Shown here one piece after another: positions 45,116 through 55,549 of a stretch of 64,000 nucleotides of DNA; position 1 is the stretch's first letter, and every line of letters starts with the position of its first letter. Below the pieces are notes generated by a model. That model made no database searches. It saw nothing but the letters and a program-made list of their open reading frames with translations, and was not told where the DNA came from. The stretch is from Laspinema olomoucense D3b. GTDB taxonomy: Bacteria; Cyanobacteriota; Cyanobacteriia; Cyanobacteriales; Laspinemataceae. The stretch covers positions 1 to 64,000 of the forward strand of contig NZ_JAMXFA010000015.1 of the NCBI RefSeq assembly GCF_025370785.1. The letters are read 5' to 3'. Position numbers and translations under genes: made by a program.

Positions 45116-45727
45116 CTATGCAGTGGCTGCTTCCTCAGCACCCTCTCCGCTGCCCGATTTCTCGCTATTTCTGGACTGGAGAATGGCCAAAACCGTGCGA
45201 TCGCCCTCAACGTGAGCCGTTACTCCTTCCGATAAGGGGAGATCATGGACTTGTAAGGAATCCCCAAGTTTGAGGTGGGCAATGTTAATTTCAATAGAAT
45301 CAGGGATATTGTCCCGAGTACATTGGATCGGGAGTTCCGTCATCATGATATCTAAGACGCCCCCTTCCTGGGTGACCCCATGAGGTTCTCCCACAAAATG
45401 CAGGGGAACCACCAAATCCAAACTCGTACCTGCCGACACCGCAAAAAAGCTGATGTGATAAACAGAGGTTGATTTCCAAGGATGAGTCTGAACTTCTCTG
45501 AGGATGGTTTGGCCCTTCCAGGAAAGATCGGGGATATTGAGATCCACCAAGGTATTGTTCACTGAGGCTTCTTTAAGCAATTTTTCAGCAACTTTGGCGG
45601 GAATAGTCAGGCTAATGGATTCGCTGCCTTGATGACCATACAGGGACGCCGGAATCAATCCTTCCCGTCGCAGGGCTTTGGGTTTGCTTCCTTCGTGGCG
45701 TTTTTGGCATTCAACGATGACTGTCAT
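45116..45727 (-). CDS. rplY: 50S ribosomal protein L25/general stress protein Ctc
   Basis: The 203-residue L25 of the long (CTC) type binds 5S rRNA with its N-terminal domain ([35 protein letters not shown]) and has the C-terminal beta domain ([40 protein letters not shown]). It ends with an acidic/Ala tail. In many cyanobacteria rplY follows purA; here a three-gene insertion separates them. Confidence 0.93.
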   Translation of the reverse strand: MTVIVECQKRHEGSKPKALRREGLIPASLYGHQGSESISLTIPAKVAEKLLKEASVNNTLVDLNIPDLSWKGQTILREVQTHPWKSTSVYHISFFAVSAGTSLDLVVPLHFVGEPHGVTQEGGVLDIMMTELPIQCTRDNIPDSIEINIAHLKLGDSLQVHDLPLSEGVTAHVEGDRTVLAILQSRNSEKSGSGEGAEEAATA

Positions 45728-45849
45728 GTTAGGTGTTACTCGTTAGGGGTTAGCGATTTAATGATGGATCGGACGTTGTTCACGGTTTAACCAGAGGGTC
45801 CGGGAAAAACGCTGCAATCTCCTATTCTATCAACAGCGGGGACAGATAT

Positions 45850-46212
45850 TCAAGCCCGCTGGAGATATTGATAGGTTTCATTTTCCACACAGCGGCGTAA
45901 TTCATGCAGTTTTTTCAGGGGATAGGTCAGTTTTTGATAGTCCTCTTTGGACGGAGCATCTCCCAGGTTTTCAATGATTTTTTCACTTTCTAGGATAATC
46001 GCATCCCGCAGAAAATACTTGAGAAGCTGGCGATTTTCTGGATCGAGTTTAATCAACAGCAGTTCTTCTTTCTCTTCTTCTATTTTAACCACTGTCTGGT
46101 GAGATTTGCCTATTCTGGAAAAGTTCGTATGAGCCAACCACTCAAAAAAGTCTTCTTTCATCTCTACCGTATGCGGTTCTTGCCCTTCTGCGTAAAAGCT
46201 CATATCTAACAT
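45850..46212 (-). CDS. Third gene of a compact unknown operon
   Basis: The start at 46212 (MLDMSFYAEGQEPHTVEMKE) overlaps the upstream stop as TAATG and has a strong AGGAGG nine bases ahead; 120 residues. It is acidic and helical (ENRQLLKYFLRDAIILESEK, YPLKKLHELRRCVENETYQY) with a short N-terminal beta part. No family is recognised. It is translated with the two small frames upstream, suggesting a shared job with the nuclease-like pair. Confidence 0.6.
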   Translation of the reverse strand: MLDMSFYAEGQEPHTVEMKEDFFEWLAHTNFSRIGKSHQTVVKIEEEKEELLLIKLDPENRQLLKYFLRDAIILESEKIIENLGDAPSKEDYQKLTYPLKKLHELRRCVENETYQYLQRA

Positions 46213-46430
46213 TACCTTTCCTCCTGAGATGTAGATTCCATAAATTCTGTTTCTGGAATATTTTCCGCCCAAGCTATCTGCGCTTTATCCAATAATTGTT
46301 TGGCATTCGGTGAAATAGTTCCGGTTGTCAAAACTGGGATTACAGTTCTTTTATTAATAAATTTTTGGGCTTTTCCTGGATAAATAGTTTGTTTGGTCTT
46401 GATTTCGATGTAAGGCATCGCTCTATCCAT
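46212..46430 (-). CDS. Second gene of the operon; ExK and TTG...A signature like a PD-(D/E)XK nuclease half
   Basis: The 72-residue protein contains IEIKTKQ (residues 8-14), an E-x-K pair in a beta strand, and PVLTTGTISPNAKQLLDKA with AWAENIP, closely resembling the closing half of Mrr-type restriction folds (TTGxFTxxAxxLAxxxxI). Its start overlaps the previous stop by 8 bases (ATGGATAG). The missing first half of the fold could be supplied by the preceding gene product. Assignment is by motif only. Confidence 0.5.
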   Translation of the reverse strand: MDRAMPYIEIKTKQTIYPGKAQKFINKRTVIPVLTTGTISPNAKQLLDKAQIAWAENIPETEFMESTSQEER

Positions 46431-46647
46431 TAAATTGTCTGTTAATCCGCCGAATTATCTCTTGAACGCGGGGAGCCTGCTCTGGATTAATCAGCAAAAT
46501 ATCGCCATTTCGGTCGTTTCCTGTTGTTTTTTGACAGGGAATATTTTCTTTTTCTAATTGTTGGATCACCCAAGTAATGAAATTTTTGTGAAGGGTTAAT
46601 TTATGAATCATCCTATCTTCATCAGTATCCCATCCTTGATTGGCCAT
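46423..46647 (-). CDS. First gene of the operon; GDILLI segment like the front half of a PD-(D/E)XK nuclease
   Basis: The 74-residue protein starts MANQGWDTDED, has an amphipathic helix (NFITWVIQQLEKENIPCQKT) followed by NDRNGDILLINPE, which resembles the helix-strand and D-x-x-G-D-I-L part of Mrr-like nuclease domains. It ends in a basic helix (RVQEIIRRINRQFNG). With the next frame it could make a complete split domain. No start-site upstream alternatives are seen; the gene lies 130 bases behind the purA terminator. Confidence 0.5.
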   Translation of the reverse strand: MANQGWDTDEDRMIHKLTLHKNFITWVIQQLEKENIPCQKTTGNDRNGDILLINPEQAPRVQEIIRRINRQFNG

Positions 46648-46778
46648 TTTTAGGATTTACCTTTTAAATTAAAAAAATATTACCCATCACAGAACAGCTA
46701 AAGACCGGAACCCAATTTTCCTCCGGTGAAATGTTGGTCTTGAACCCCAAGGAATTAGAATCCTGAGAATTGCCCTTA

Positions 46779-46811
46779 ACAGAAAAAGGGGGACAGCCCC
46801 CCTTTTTCTGT
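46779..46811. terminator. Perfect 14-bp hairpin terminator behind purA
   Basis: ACAGAAAAAGGGGG (46779-46792) pairs with CCCCCTTTTTCTGT (46798-46811) around ACAGC. The A/T-rich flank inside the stem supplies the U-tract in both directions, isolating purA from the following small operon. Confidence 0.88.
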
Positions 46812-46849
46812 ATTTTAAATCGTCAGGATTGAGGATGTCAAACCTGAGC

Positions 46850-48190
<1,341 letters not shown>

Positions 48191-48392
48191 CTAAAGTTTA
48201 CACAATCGACAATTATCGCCATATCCCGTCCCACTTGTCAAATTAATTTTTGTTAAATTTTCCGTTTCCTAAAAACCACACTAAAATATAACGTAATGGG
48301 CTTGACTCGGAGTGCATCTTTTCGATAGTCTAGATCTAATTAGCTCTCCGAACTCATTGACCCCTCACCCATCCACAAGAGGAGAAGCTGCT

Positions 48393-49433
48393 GTGGCTTT
48401 ATATGCTGAACTGCACCGACATCTAGGAGGTTCGGTGGTGCCTCGGGTTCTGTGGCGATATTTTCAGCGCCACGATCGCAAACTGGCGCTTCGCTTTCCG
48501 GAATATCCGCTGTTTGAAGAGTTTTACACCAAACCCCGGGATACCCTAGATGAGTATTTAGAACTTCACACCCTGGTTGAAAATGTTCAAAGCGTTGAAA
48601 CCCTCCCCTATTTTATCTATCGCTTGATTCGCGGGGCCTATATTTTTGAGAATTTGGCCTATTTAGAACTGCGTTATACCCCATACCTGCGGACTCCCCA
48701 TGATTTGAGTCAATCTCAGCGAATCGATCGCATGGCAGAGATTGTAGAAGTTGTCGGCAAGGCGTCCCAGTTATCGGAATATCCCATCGTCACCAGCCAA
48801 ATTCTCTGTATGCATTCGCGACTGCCTTATGAGGTGAATCGGGCGATCGTGGACTTGGCGAGTCAGATGCCTCAGTATGTCTGTGCGATCGATGTAGCGG
48901 GAGGGGACAATCATTATGGCGATCGCCTCGATGAATTTGTCCAACTCTACGCTTATGCCCGTAGTCTGGGTATAAATACCACCGGCCACCTCTACGAAAC
49001 CCCCGACGGATGCCATCCGGAATTACTCCCCTACTTAATGCGAATCGGACATGGGATTCAAATTCCCTTAAAACATCCGGAATTATTACCGGAAGTCGCC
49101 CGTCGCGGACAATGTTTAGAAGTCTGTCCCACCACTTATTTTAAAACCGGAACCCTCCAGGATATCCAAGACCTAAAAATTGTATTTGACCGCTGCTTTG
49201 ATGCCGGGGTTGATATTGCCATTTGTACGGATAATGCCGGATTACATGATATGCGCTTACCCTTTGAGTACGAAAGTCTATTAACTCAGGATATTATTGA
49301 TTTTCGCCAGATGCAAGCCTGTCAGGAAGCCGCATTTCGTCACGCCTTTGCATGGCCTTATCAACAACCCCCAGCCGAAATGTTAACGGATTTGTTGAAA
49401 CCGGAATCTATGCCGGTCATGCCCGGGGTTTAG
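48393..49433 (+). CDS. Adenosine deaminase-like amidohydrolase
   Basis: GTG at 48393 with AGAGGAG eight bases upstream gives 346 residues starting VALYAELHRHLGGS, which fits the family better than GTG at 48312. The HxH metal motif (LHRHLGG), GHLYET (for HAGE), CPTTYFKTG (for CPxSN) and ICTDNAGLHD (for TDDP) follow the adenosine deaminase order, but the last two motifs differ from classic enzymes. Deamination of a modified or different purine is possible. It lies divergent from purA. Confidence 0.8.
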   Translation: MALYAELHRHLGGSVVPRVLWRYFQRHDRKLALRFPEYPLFEEFYTKPRDTLDEYLELHTLVENVQSVETLPYFIYRLIRGAYIFENLAYLELRYTPYLRTPHDLSQSQRIDRMAEIVEVVGKASQLSEYPIVTSQILCMHSRLPYEVNRAIVDLASQMPQYVCAIDVAGGDNHYGDRLDEFVQLYAYARSLGINTTGHLYETPDGCHPELLPYLMRIGHGIQIPLKHPELLPEVARRGQCLEVCPTTYFKTGTLQDIQDLKIVFDRCFDAGVDIAICTDNAGLHDMRLPFEYESLLTQDIIDFRQMQACQEAAFRHAFAWPYQQPPAEMLTDLLKPESMPVMPGV

Positions 49434-49488
49434 GGTAAATTATCATCCAGAATCCCCCTAAATTGAGGGTGTAATCCTCATCAATCAG

Positions 49489-49508
49489 GCCCCGACAGGG
49501 GCTTTTTT
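49489..49508 (+). terminator. Rho-independent terminator of the deaminase-like gene
   Basis: GCCCC-GACA-GGGGC followed by TTTTTT, about 55 bases behind the stop codon. Confidence 0.88.
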
Positions 49509-49560
49509 GTGGGGAAATGAGTAGATTTACAGGGTTGGGTGCTTTGCCTAATCTGGAGCA

Positions 49561-49615
49561 AAAACCCGCACCCTAAAGGGTGGGGCTATACAGACAAAGC
49601 CCGCCTGCGCGGGCT
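49561..49615 (+). repeat. Dispersed palindromic repeat family A, copy 3
   Basis: Hairpin CACCC-TAAA-GGGTG, core GGGGCTATACAGACAAAGCC, then hairpin AGCCCGC-CTGC-GCGGGCT. This is the best-preserved copy; others are at 19082-19138 and 32930-32985. Confidence 0.8.
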
Positions 49616-49809
49616 AATCGATTAAAATGACTTTTCAGACCCGGATAATGCTCTATCTTGACAAAGGAGCGATCGCCCTCTTATCATTAAAAATAGGAGA
49701 CTTATCCAAAAATCCCGTCAAATTTCTCCTTGATCATCACCAAATTTGACACCATCAGACCCTATAAATAAAACTCAATCGATTAAATCGAACCTATCGT
49801 TAATAGATT

Positions 49810-51117
49810 ATGCCCCCCCAAAAGCAAAAGAAAGAACCCAGTGGATGTGGATGTGCCAGCATTCCGTTTTCGGTAATCCTCCTGTTTTTAGGTGGGGGTT
49901 ATTTTTTATTCACCCAGCGCGAACATTTGCTCAGCCGAGTGATACCCGCAAATTCAAGAGAAAATATTGCCTCACAAATCAGTCGATTTATACCCGAGGA
50001 TTTACAAGCTAAAATTCCCTTTTTGAATGCGTCTGATTCAGCGGATGCGGAGGAAATCAGTAAGAATTTGCCCGAGGCGACCCCAACTCCGGAACCCACG
50101 CCACAACAACCCCGGTTACCGGCAGCCCCAATTTCTAATCCATCTCCCCCCACCCCCACTGCTGAAATTAAACCACCAGCCACTTTACCAAAAAATCCCC
50201 CAACCCCTTCCACGCCTAAAAGTCCTTGGGAAAAAAAAGCGATTAGAGGGATTTATTTTAGTCGCTACCAAGTTACCAATAACGCAACAGAAGAAACGAT
50301 TAGAGCGAGGGTAAGGTATTATCGCGATCGCGGGATTAATACCCTCATTCATGGAGTCTGGGGAAATGCTTGCACCATGTACAAAAGTGCAGTTATGCAG
50401 GCTAAATTCGGCTATGAGAGTTGTCCCAATGAGTTTGAGGATAAATGGCTGGATTGGTTAATTGACGAAGCGCATAAACATGACATGGAAGTCCATGCTT
50501 ATTTTGAAAAAGGCATTAAAATTGATGAAAATAGTCCGGCATTCGATTTAGCCGTTCAGCGGGGGTGGATTGTTCCGGGAGTGGACCGCACTCATCCTGG
50601 AGTTGACCATTATGTTTTGAATGTTGGCATTCCGGAAGTTGCAGAATTTTTTACTAATATCTTGGTCGAGTTTGTCACAAAATATCCCAAAATTGATGCG
50701 GTACAGTGGGATGATTATTTGGGATATCATGCCGAGTTACCGGGACAAGTCGATCGCACCCTGGAATTAACCAAGTTTGTGAAGAAAGCGATTTCAGCGA
50801 CAAAAGCCGCCAATCCTACCGTGAGTTTTGATATTTGTCATCATAACCCCTATTGGGCCAAACGCTACTTTGCAGCCGATTGGGAAAACTGGGGAGTGGA
50901 TCGGGTGTTTATTCAAGTTTATGCCGACGAAAATTTCGCGGAAGAACTCCCTTATGTCGAGGCTTATGATGGTATTTCCATTACCGAACGGCAATTTAAT
51001 CGCTTAGAAGAATTAGTCATGAATCCCAAAGTTGACAATATTTTGTTATTTCCCCTCTCTGGGAACCCGGAAAAAATGGCCGATGAGGTCAAGCGTTTGA
51101 CAGCGAAGATTAAGTAG
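49810..51117 (+). CDS. Membrane-anchored family 10-like glycosyl hydrolase (GHL10/DUF187-type)
   Basis: The 435-residue protein has an N-terminal membrane anchor (about 18-36), a Pro/Thr-rich spacer (about 85-140) and a TIM-barrel domain of the GHL10 type: IRGIYFSRYQVTNNA, YYRDRGINTLIHGVWGN, DWLIDEAHKHDMEVHAYFE, DAVQWDDYLGYHAELPG and SFDICHHNPYWAKRYF. The position outside the plasma membrane suggests action on envelope or exported polysaccharide. Substrate unknown; the domain call is by pattern. Confidence 0.8.
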   Translation: MPPQKQKKEPSGCGCASIPFSVILLFLGGGYFLFTQREHLLSRVIPANSRENIASQISRFIPEDLQAKIPFLNASDSADAEEISKNLPEATPTPEPTPQQPRLPAAPISNPSPPTPTAEIKPPATLPKNPPTPSTPKSPWEKKAIRGIYFSRYQVTNNATEETIRARVRYYRDRGINTLIHGVWGNACTMYKSAVMQAKFGYESCPNEFEDKWLDWLIDEAHKHDMEVHAYFEKGIKIDENSPAFDLAVQRGWIVPGVDRTHPGVDHYVLNVGIPEVAEFFTNILVEFVTKYPKIDAVQWDDYLGYHAELPGQVDRTLELTKFVKKAISATKAANPTVSFDICHHNPYWAKRYFAADWENWGVDRVFIQVYADENFAEELPYVEAYDGISITERQFNRLEELVMNPKVDNILLFPLSGNPEKMADEVKRLTAKIK

Positions 51118-51255
51118 AATAAATCCCCCGCATTTTTTATCACAAATCAATAGGCTTTGAATGTTTGGCTTTTCTTCCTTCTACGGCCATCGATTAGGGT
51201 AGCAGTTTTTGAATGAAGGTAATTTTTGTCAGGGTTTACGGGAGTAAGTCAATTC

Positions 51256-51471
51256 TCAAAACGATTCTGTTTGTTCTTCATAGTCGTAAATGGTCAAACC
51301 GAGTATTTTCAGATAGGCGCGATCGTCGGCATTTAACTCGGGCTTATCTAAAATTTTGTTGATTTGGGTTTGCGTAGCTTGATATTCAAGCTCATTGGTG
51401 ATAGGGCGAGGGGGAAAGGCTGTAATGAGTTCTAAGTAGTAACGGCTAGGATTCTTTAAACCACTCGTCAT
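51256..51471 (-). CDS. HigA-like antitoxin lacking the HTH domain
   Basis: With ATG at 51471 the protein has 71 residues: LELITAFPPRPITNELEYQA, INKILDKPELNADDRAYLKI and LGLTIYDYEEQ match the N-terminal part of HigA antitoxins that pair with HigB-type RelE-fold toxins. Family members usually continue with a DNA-binding HTH domain, absent here; the 140 bases downstream do not encode one. It overlaps the toxin relic by 26 bases. It may be a truncated or solitary antitoxin. Confidence 0.6.
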   Translation of the reverse strand: MTSGLKNPSRYYLELITAFPPRPITNELEYQATQTQINKILDKPELNADDRAYLKILGLTIYDYEEQTESF

Positions 51472-51560
51472 TTTTCCAGTTCTCCTTACTATATTCTGCA
51501 TGGGTCAAAACTGACCGAATAAACACCATTCTATACTCGTAGTCAATATAGACGATGAGA
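51446..51560 (-). pseudogene. HigB toxin, 5'-truncated relic
   Basis: The frame encodes PNRLIVYIDYEYRMVFIRSV then LTHAEYSKENWKNDEWF, the C-terminal half of HigB mRNA-interferase toxins (RLIVxIxYxxxxVxIRxxxTHAEY). The N-terminal half is gone: upstream bases are the end of the histidine kinase gene in another frame. The toxin is therefore very likely inactive. Confidence 0.75.
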
Positions 51561-51569
51561 CGATTGGGT

Positions 51570-54500
51570 TTACTCGGGATGAATGGGAAGGGAAATCGAA
51601 AATTCTGTTCCCTTTCCGGGGATGGAAAAACATTCGAGTGTTCCGCGATGTTTTTCAACGATGATTTGATAGCTGATGGATAAACCTAAGCCGGTTCCGG
51701 CGCCGACAGGTTTGGTGGTAAAAAACGGGTCAAATATTCTTTGTCGGACTTGCTCTGTCATGCCGCTACCGTTGTCGGAAATTTTGATTTCAATTTGGTT
51801 TATCCCCTGGCGGGTTGTTTGAATGCGGATGTAAGGAGCCGGATTTGTGATAGTTAGGACTGCATCGGATTCGGTGGGTGTAGCCGGTAAGAGGGCATGA
51901 TTGCGTTTGGAATTGTTATGATGCAGGGGTTGCTCTAAGGCATCGATCGCATTACTCAGCAGGTTCATAAATACTTGATTCAGTTCACCGCCATAGCATT
52001 CAACAAGAGGCAAACTTTCATACTCTTTAATAATTTTAATTTCACTCCGTCCTGGTTTAGCCTTGAGGCGGTTTTGGAGAATTAAAAGAGTGCTATCAAT
52101 GCCTTCATGGAGGTTAACTGCTTTCATTTGAGATTCGTCTAACCGGGAAAAGTTTCTTAAAGAGAGAACAATTTCGCGGATGCGGTTGGCTCCGACTTTC
52201 ATGGAGGATAAAAGTTTGGGAAGGTCATCAATTATAAATTCTAAATCGATTTCTTCTATGACCTCTTGGATTTCGGGGACGGGTTCTGCATAGTGGGTTT
52301 GATATAACTCTAATAAATGGAGTAAATTATGGATATATTCGTTGGCGGGTTCGATATTTCCATAGATGAAGCTAACGGGATTATTAATTTCGTGGGCGAC
52401 TCCCGCTACCATTTGACCGAGGCTGGACATTTTTTCTGTTTGGATGAGTTGGGTTTGAGTTTTTTGCAGTTCTCGTAAGGTTTGTTGGAGTTGTTGGGCT
52501 TTTTCTCGGGCATGGCGGGCGGAGTCGGTGGCGCGGGTGTATAGTTCGGCTTGGGAAATGGCGATCGCCACTTGATTAGCGATCGCTTTGAGGAGTAACA
52601 GTTCGCGATCGCTCCAGGGGCGAGGTCCCCGACAGTGACCACAACTGACTAAGCCAATTTCCCCATTTAGGGTTTGAATGGGTAACGCCACAAATGCTTC
52701 ATAACCCCATGCCGCTTGTAATTTCTGGTAGTCGGGATTCTGGGATTGCCTCACATCGTCTACCTTAATGGTTTCCCGATTCAACAATTGAGCCATTAAG
52801 GAACTTTCTCTCTCCGTGGGATAGTACCCTAAGAGGCTAGTTAAGTCCGGGGTGTGAGATTCTTTGACCACTTCCCAGCAGGGGGAAAAGGTGGGGCTTG
52901 CGCCATTGTGAGAACCGTTGTTATTTGCCAACCCTTGGGGACGATACCAGATAAATAAACAGCGATCGACTTGCAACAAGGACCGGATTTCACTCACAGC
53001 AGTTTCCAGAATGGTATCGATTTCTAGGGAGTTCCGGATTTGGTCCGTGAGTCGGTTAATTAAAGCTTCTTGTTTGGCAAGTTTCCGATAGCGTAATTCC
53101 GATTTGCGTAATTGCGCCTCAGCTTGTTTGCGATCGGTGATATCGCTGGCAATGCCGTCGATCCGCAGGGGATTGCCGTCGCGATCGCGCACTAAGCGGG
53201 TACGTTGCCGTAACCAGCGAACCTCTCCCGAGGGTCTCACAATCCGATATTCCACATCTGTCATCCCAGTTTCCAGACTACTTTGAAAAGCCAGATCCAC
53301 CACGGACCGATCCTGGGGATAAATCACTTCCTGCCAAAGATTGAAGTTTTCAAAAAATGCTAAAGAAGGTCTTTGGTATATCGTTTCCACTGCCGGACTC
53401 AAATAGAGCACTTCTGAGCGGGTTCCGGAAATGGACCAAACCACATCATCAATGGACTGTAATATGCCGTTGAGCCGTTCTTGGCTTTGATGTAATGCCT
53501 CCGCGACTAACTTCCGTTCCAGGGATTCCCGTTGCAATTGTTCCAATGCTTGCCTTAACTCAAAGGTCCGATTTTGGACCCGTGTTTCTAATTCATCATT
53601 GGCTTGTTGTAGGGCTTCCTCCATCCGTTTGCGTTCCGTGATGTCGGCAATGGTTCCCACATAATCGCTGCTGTTGCAGTCTTTGTCGCCTTGGCAAACC
53701 GCTTGGCCCCAAACCCATCGTTCCATCCCATTTTCATCTAAAAACCGAAACTCAGATTGGAAGGGTAATTGCTCTTTTACAGACAGATTCCACTCCTGGA
53801 TCACCCGCTCGCGATCGCTCGGATGAATCGCCTCAAACCAATCTCCTGTTTTAGCTTGGTTTTCCGTGAGTCCGGTAATTTGAGATAGGCGCTCATTCAG
53901 ATATAAAAATTGACCTTTTTGACTCATTCGGAAGATTCCCACCGGGGAAATCGATGCCAAAGTATGATAGCGATATTCGCTTTCTCGTAGGGCAGCTTCG
54001 GCTCGTTTTCGCTCGCGAATATCCTGCGCTAAACAGACGATCGCCTGAATAGGACCCCCTTCTTCTCGCATCACAGAGGCGGAAAAATACACCGGAATAG
54101 TCTCCCCATTTTTACTTACAAACTCCACTTCTTTCCGACCAATTAAGCTATTGGCTATTCCAGCTTGAGTTGCTAATTCATCATAGGTAATCTGGTCTTT
54201 TAATAGGTTACTAATAGATACTCCTAACAGTTCTTTATCTTCTTCATAGCCTAGTAAAAACAAAGTAGCAAAATTAAAATCGCGAATTGTTCCGTCTGGG
54301 TTTAAGACAATTAAAGCATCAATCAGGGATTTAAAAATATTATCAACATAATGCTTGGAGACCGTTTTTTTAGTGAGTTCCTCTGCCATGCTATTGAAGG
54401 CATCGGCTAAAATGCCAATTTCGCTGCTACTGTTGATACGAACGCGCACATCTAACTTGCCTTGTCCGATGGCGATCGCTGCATTTTTGAGTTTAATAAT

Positions 54501-55172
54501 CGGTTTAGCAATATTTTCCGCCAGCAGCAGTCCCAAGCTAAGGGCTAAAAGGCCAATTAAAATAATTAAAATTAGGTTAATTAAGTTGGTTTCATTGGTT
54601 TGATTTATAATAGATTTTTTTTCTTGTTGCAGCTCATAAATAGATTGAGAAGTTTGCTGGTTTATTTTTTTAACAAAAATATCCTCTATTTCTTCCAAGT
54701 CTTGATAAATCGTAGAAATAGGAAAATCGGTATTTTGAGATTTTAATTTAATAATTTCTTGAGCAATTCGGTCAACCTCTTGGGTAAGTTGCCGCACCTC
54801 TTCTAAAAACTCGCGCTCCTCTCCGCTGTCCGGGGTTAGCTGGTCTAATTGAGCGAGCCAGGTTTGGAGAGTTTCATAGGCTTCTTTATATTCCGTTGAT
54901 TCTCCCTCTACGAAACTAGGGGGATTGTTCCGCTTTTCGCCCAACTCCTCTAATTCTGATTGGAATAAAGCGTATGAGGTGACTTCAGTTATCATCCGCA
55001 AAGAAGTTATTTTGATTTCCTCTAGGGCAACAAGTCTAGGGACTTTATGGGTAGAAATTACCTCGATCCTTTTGCTGATGTTTTGGTTTGAACTGACATG
55101 AATAATGCCCAGGAGACCAACAACGGCTGTTAACCCCAAAAAACTGGAAACCAATTTTGTTTGTAACTTCAT
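51570..55172 (-). CDS. Multi-sensor histidine kinase (HAMP, PAS, GAF)
   Basis: The 1200-residue kinase has a membrane helix at about 7-26, an external helical sensor domain (30-195), a second helix (197-218), HAMP (220-270), three PAS domains (about 280-395, 400-515, 570-690; each followed by a GTIADITERK- or GIASDITDRK-type PAC segment), a GAF domain (about 700-870), a coiled coil, HisKA with the phospho-histidine in GVAHEINNPVSFIYGN and HATPase with NAIDAL, ISDNGSGM and GTGLGLSIS. No response regulator is adjacent. A broken HigBA pair abuts its 3' end. Signal unknown. Confidence 0.93.
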   Translation of the reverse strand: MKLQTKLVSSFLGLTAVVGLLGIIHVSSNQNISKRIEVISTHKVPRLVALEEIKITSLRMITEVTSYALFQSELEELGEKRNNPPSFVEGESTEYKEAYETLQTWLAQLDQLTPDSGEEREFLEEVRQLTQEVDRIAQEIIKLKSQNTDFPISTIYQDLEEIEDIFVKKINQQTSQSIYELQQEKKSIINQTNETNLINLILIILIGLLALSLGLLLAENIAKPIIKLKNAAIAIGQGKLDVRVRINSSSEIGILADAFNSMAEELTKKTVSKHYVDNIFKSLIDALIVLNPDGTIRDFNFATLFLLGYEEDKELLGVSISNLLKDQITYDELATQAGIANSLIGRKEVEFVSKNGETIPVYFSASVMREEGGPIQAIVCLAQDIRERKRAEAALRESEYRYHTLASISPVGIFRMSQKGQFLYLNERLSQITGLTENQAKTGDWFEAIHPSDRERVIQEWNLSVKEQLPFQSEFRFLDENGMERWVWGQAVCQGDKDCNSSDYVGTIADITERKRMEEALQQANDELETRVQNRTFELRQALEQLQRESLERKLVAEALHQSQERLNGILQSIDDVVWSISGTRSEVLYLSPAVETIYQRPSLAFFENFNLWQEVIYPQDRSVVDLAFQSSLETGMTDVEYRIVRPSGEVRWLRQRTRLVRDRDGNPLRIDGIASDITDRKQAEAQLRKSELRYRKLAKQEALINRLTDQIRNSLEIDTILETAVSEIRSLLQVDRCLFIWYRPQGLANNNGSHNGASPTFSPCWEVVKESHTPDLTSLLGYYPTERESSLMAQLLNRETIKVDDVRQSQNPDYQKLQAAWGYEAFVALPIQTLNGEIGLVSCGHCRGPRPWSDRELLLLKAIANQVAIAISQAELYTRATDSARHAREKAQQLQQTLRELQKTQTQLIQTEKMSSLGQMVAGVAHEINNPVSFIYGNIEPANEYIHNLLHLLELYQTHYAEPVPEIQEVIEEIDLEFIIDDLPKLLSSMKVGANRIREIVLSLRNFSRLDESQMKAVNLHEGIDSTLLILQNRLKAKPGRSEIKIIKEYESLPLVECYGGELNQVFMNLLSNAIDALEQPLHHNNSKRNHALLPATPTESDAVLTITNPAPYIRIQTTRQGINQIEIKISDNGSGMTEQVRQRIFDPFFTTKPVGAGTGLGLSISYQIIVEKHRGTLECFSIPGKGTEFSISLPIHPE

Positions 55173-55549
55173 CTTTTTTTGAACGAGAAATAAAAATAGA
55201 GGGAAATATACGAACCCTTAATCTAGAAATTAGGGCGAGGAATGAATGGACCTAAGTGGGGTCATGAATCGAGCCGATCGAGGCAGGCGATCGCTGCGGG
55301 ACCTCCCCCAGTAGACTTACCGGCAAGGCACTTTTAGAGATCAACCCAGGTATCGCAGAACCCAGATACAGCTTGGCGATCGCCTCTCCTCTCCCTTGGT
55401 TTTGATGCCGAAGAACTCCTCCCTCCATTCAGGAGAACCCCCTGGGAACCTGAAAACGGGTTCATTCACACTCCCTGACTCAGAAGGGGAGAGGCGGTTG
55501 GTGCTACCCTATTCTAAGAGTTCCCGTTTGACCTGTTGGTTTGACTAGA
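55173..55549. other. Intergenic between the divergent histidine kinase and YdcF genes
   Basis: About 375 bases with several HIP1-type sites and no gene or clear promoter that I can point to. Confidence 0.35.

Noticed and set aside
44971-45210. 79-codon - strand frame ending in a hydrophobic LLKAAVLSLAAGIPGAIASF segment
   Set aside because: Its first half is antiphase to rplY. The hydrophobic end could be a small membrane peptide, but there is no separate start with a ribosome site, so it is not listed.
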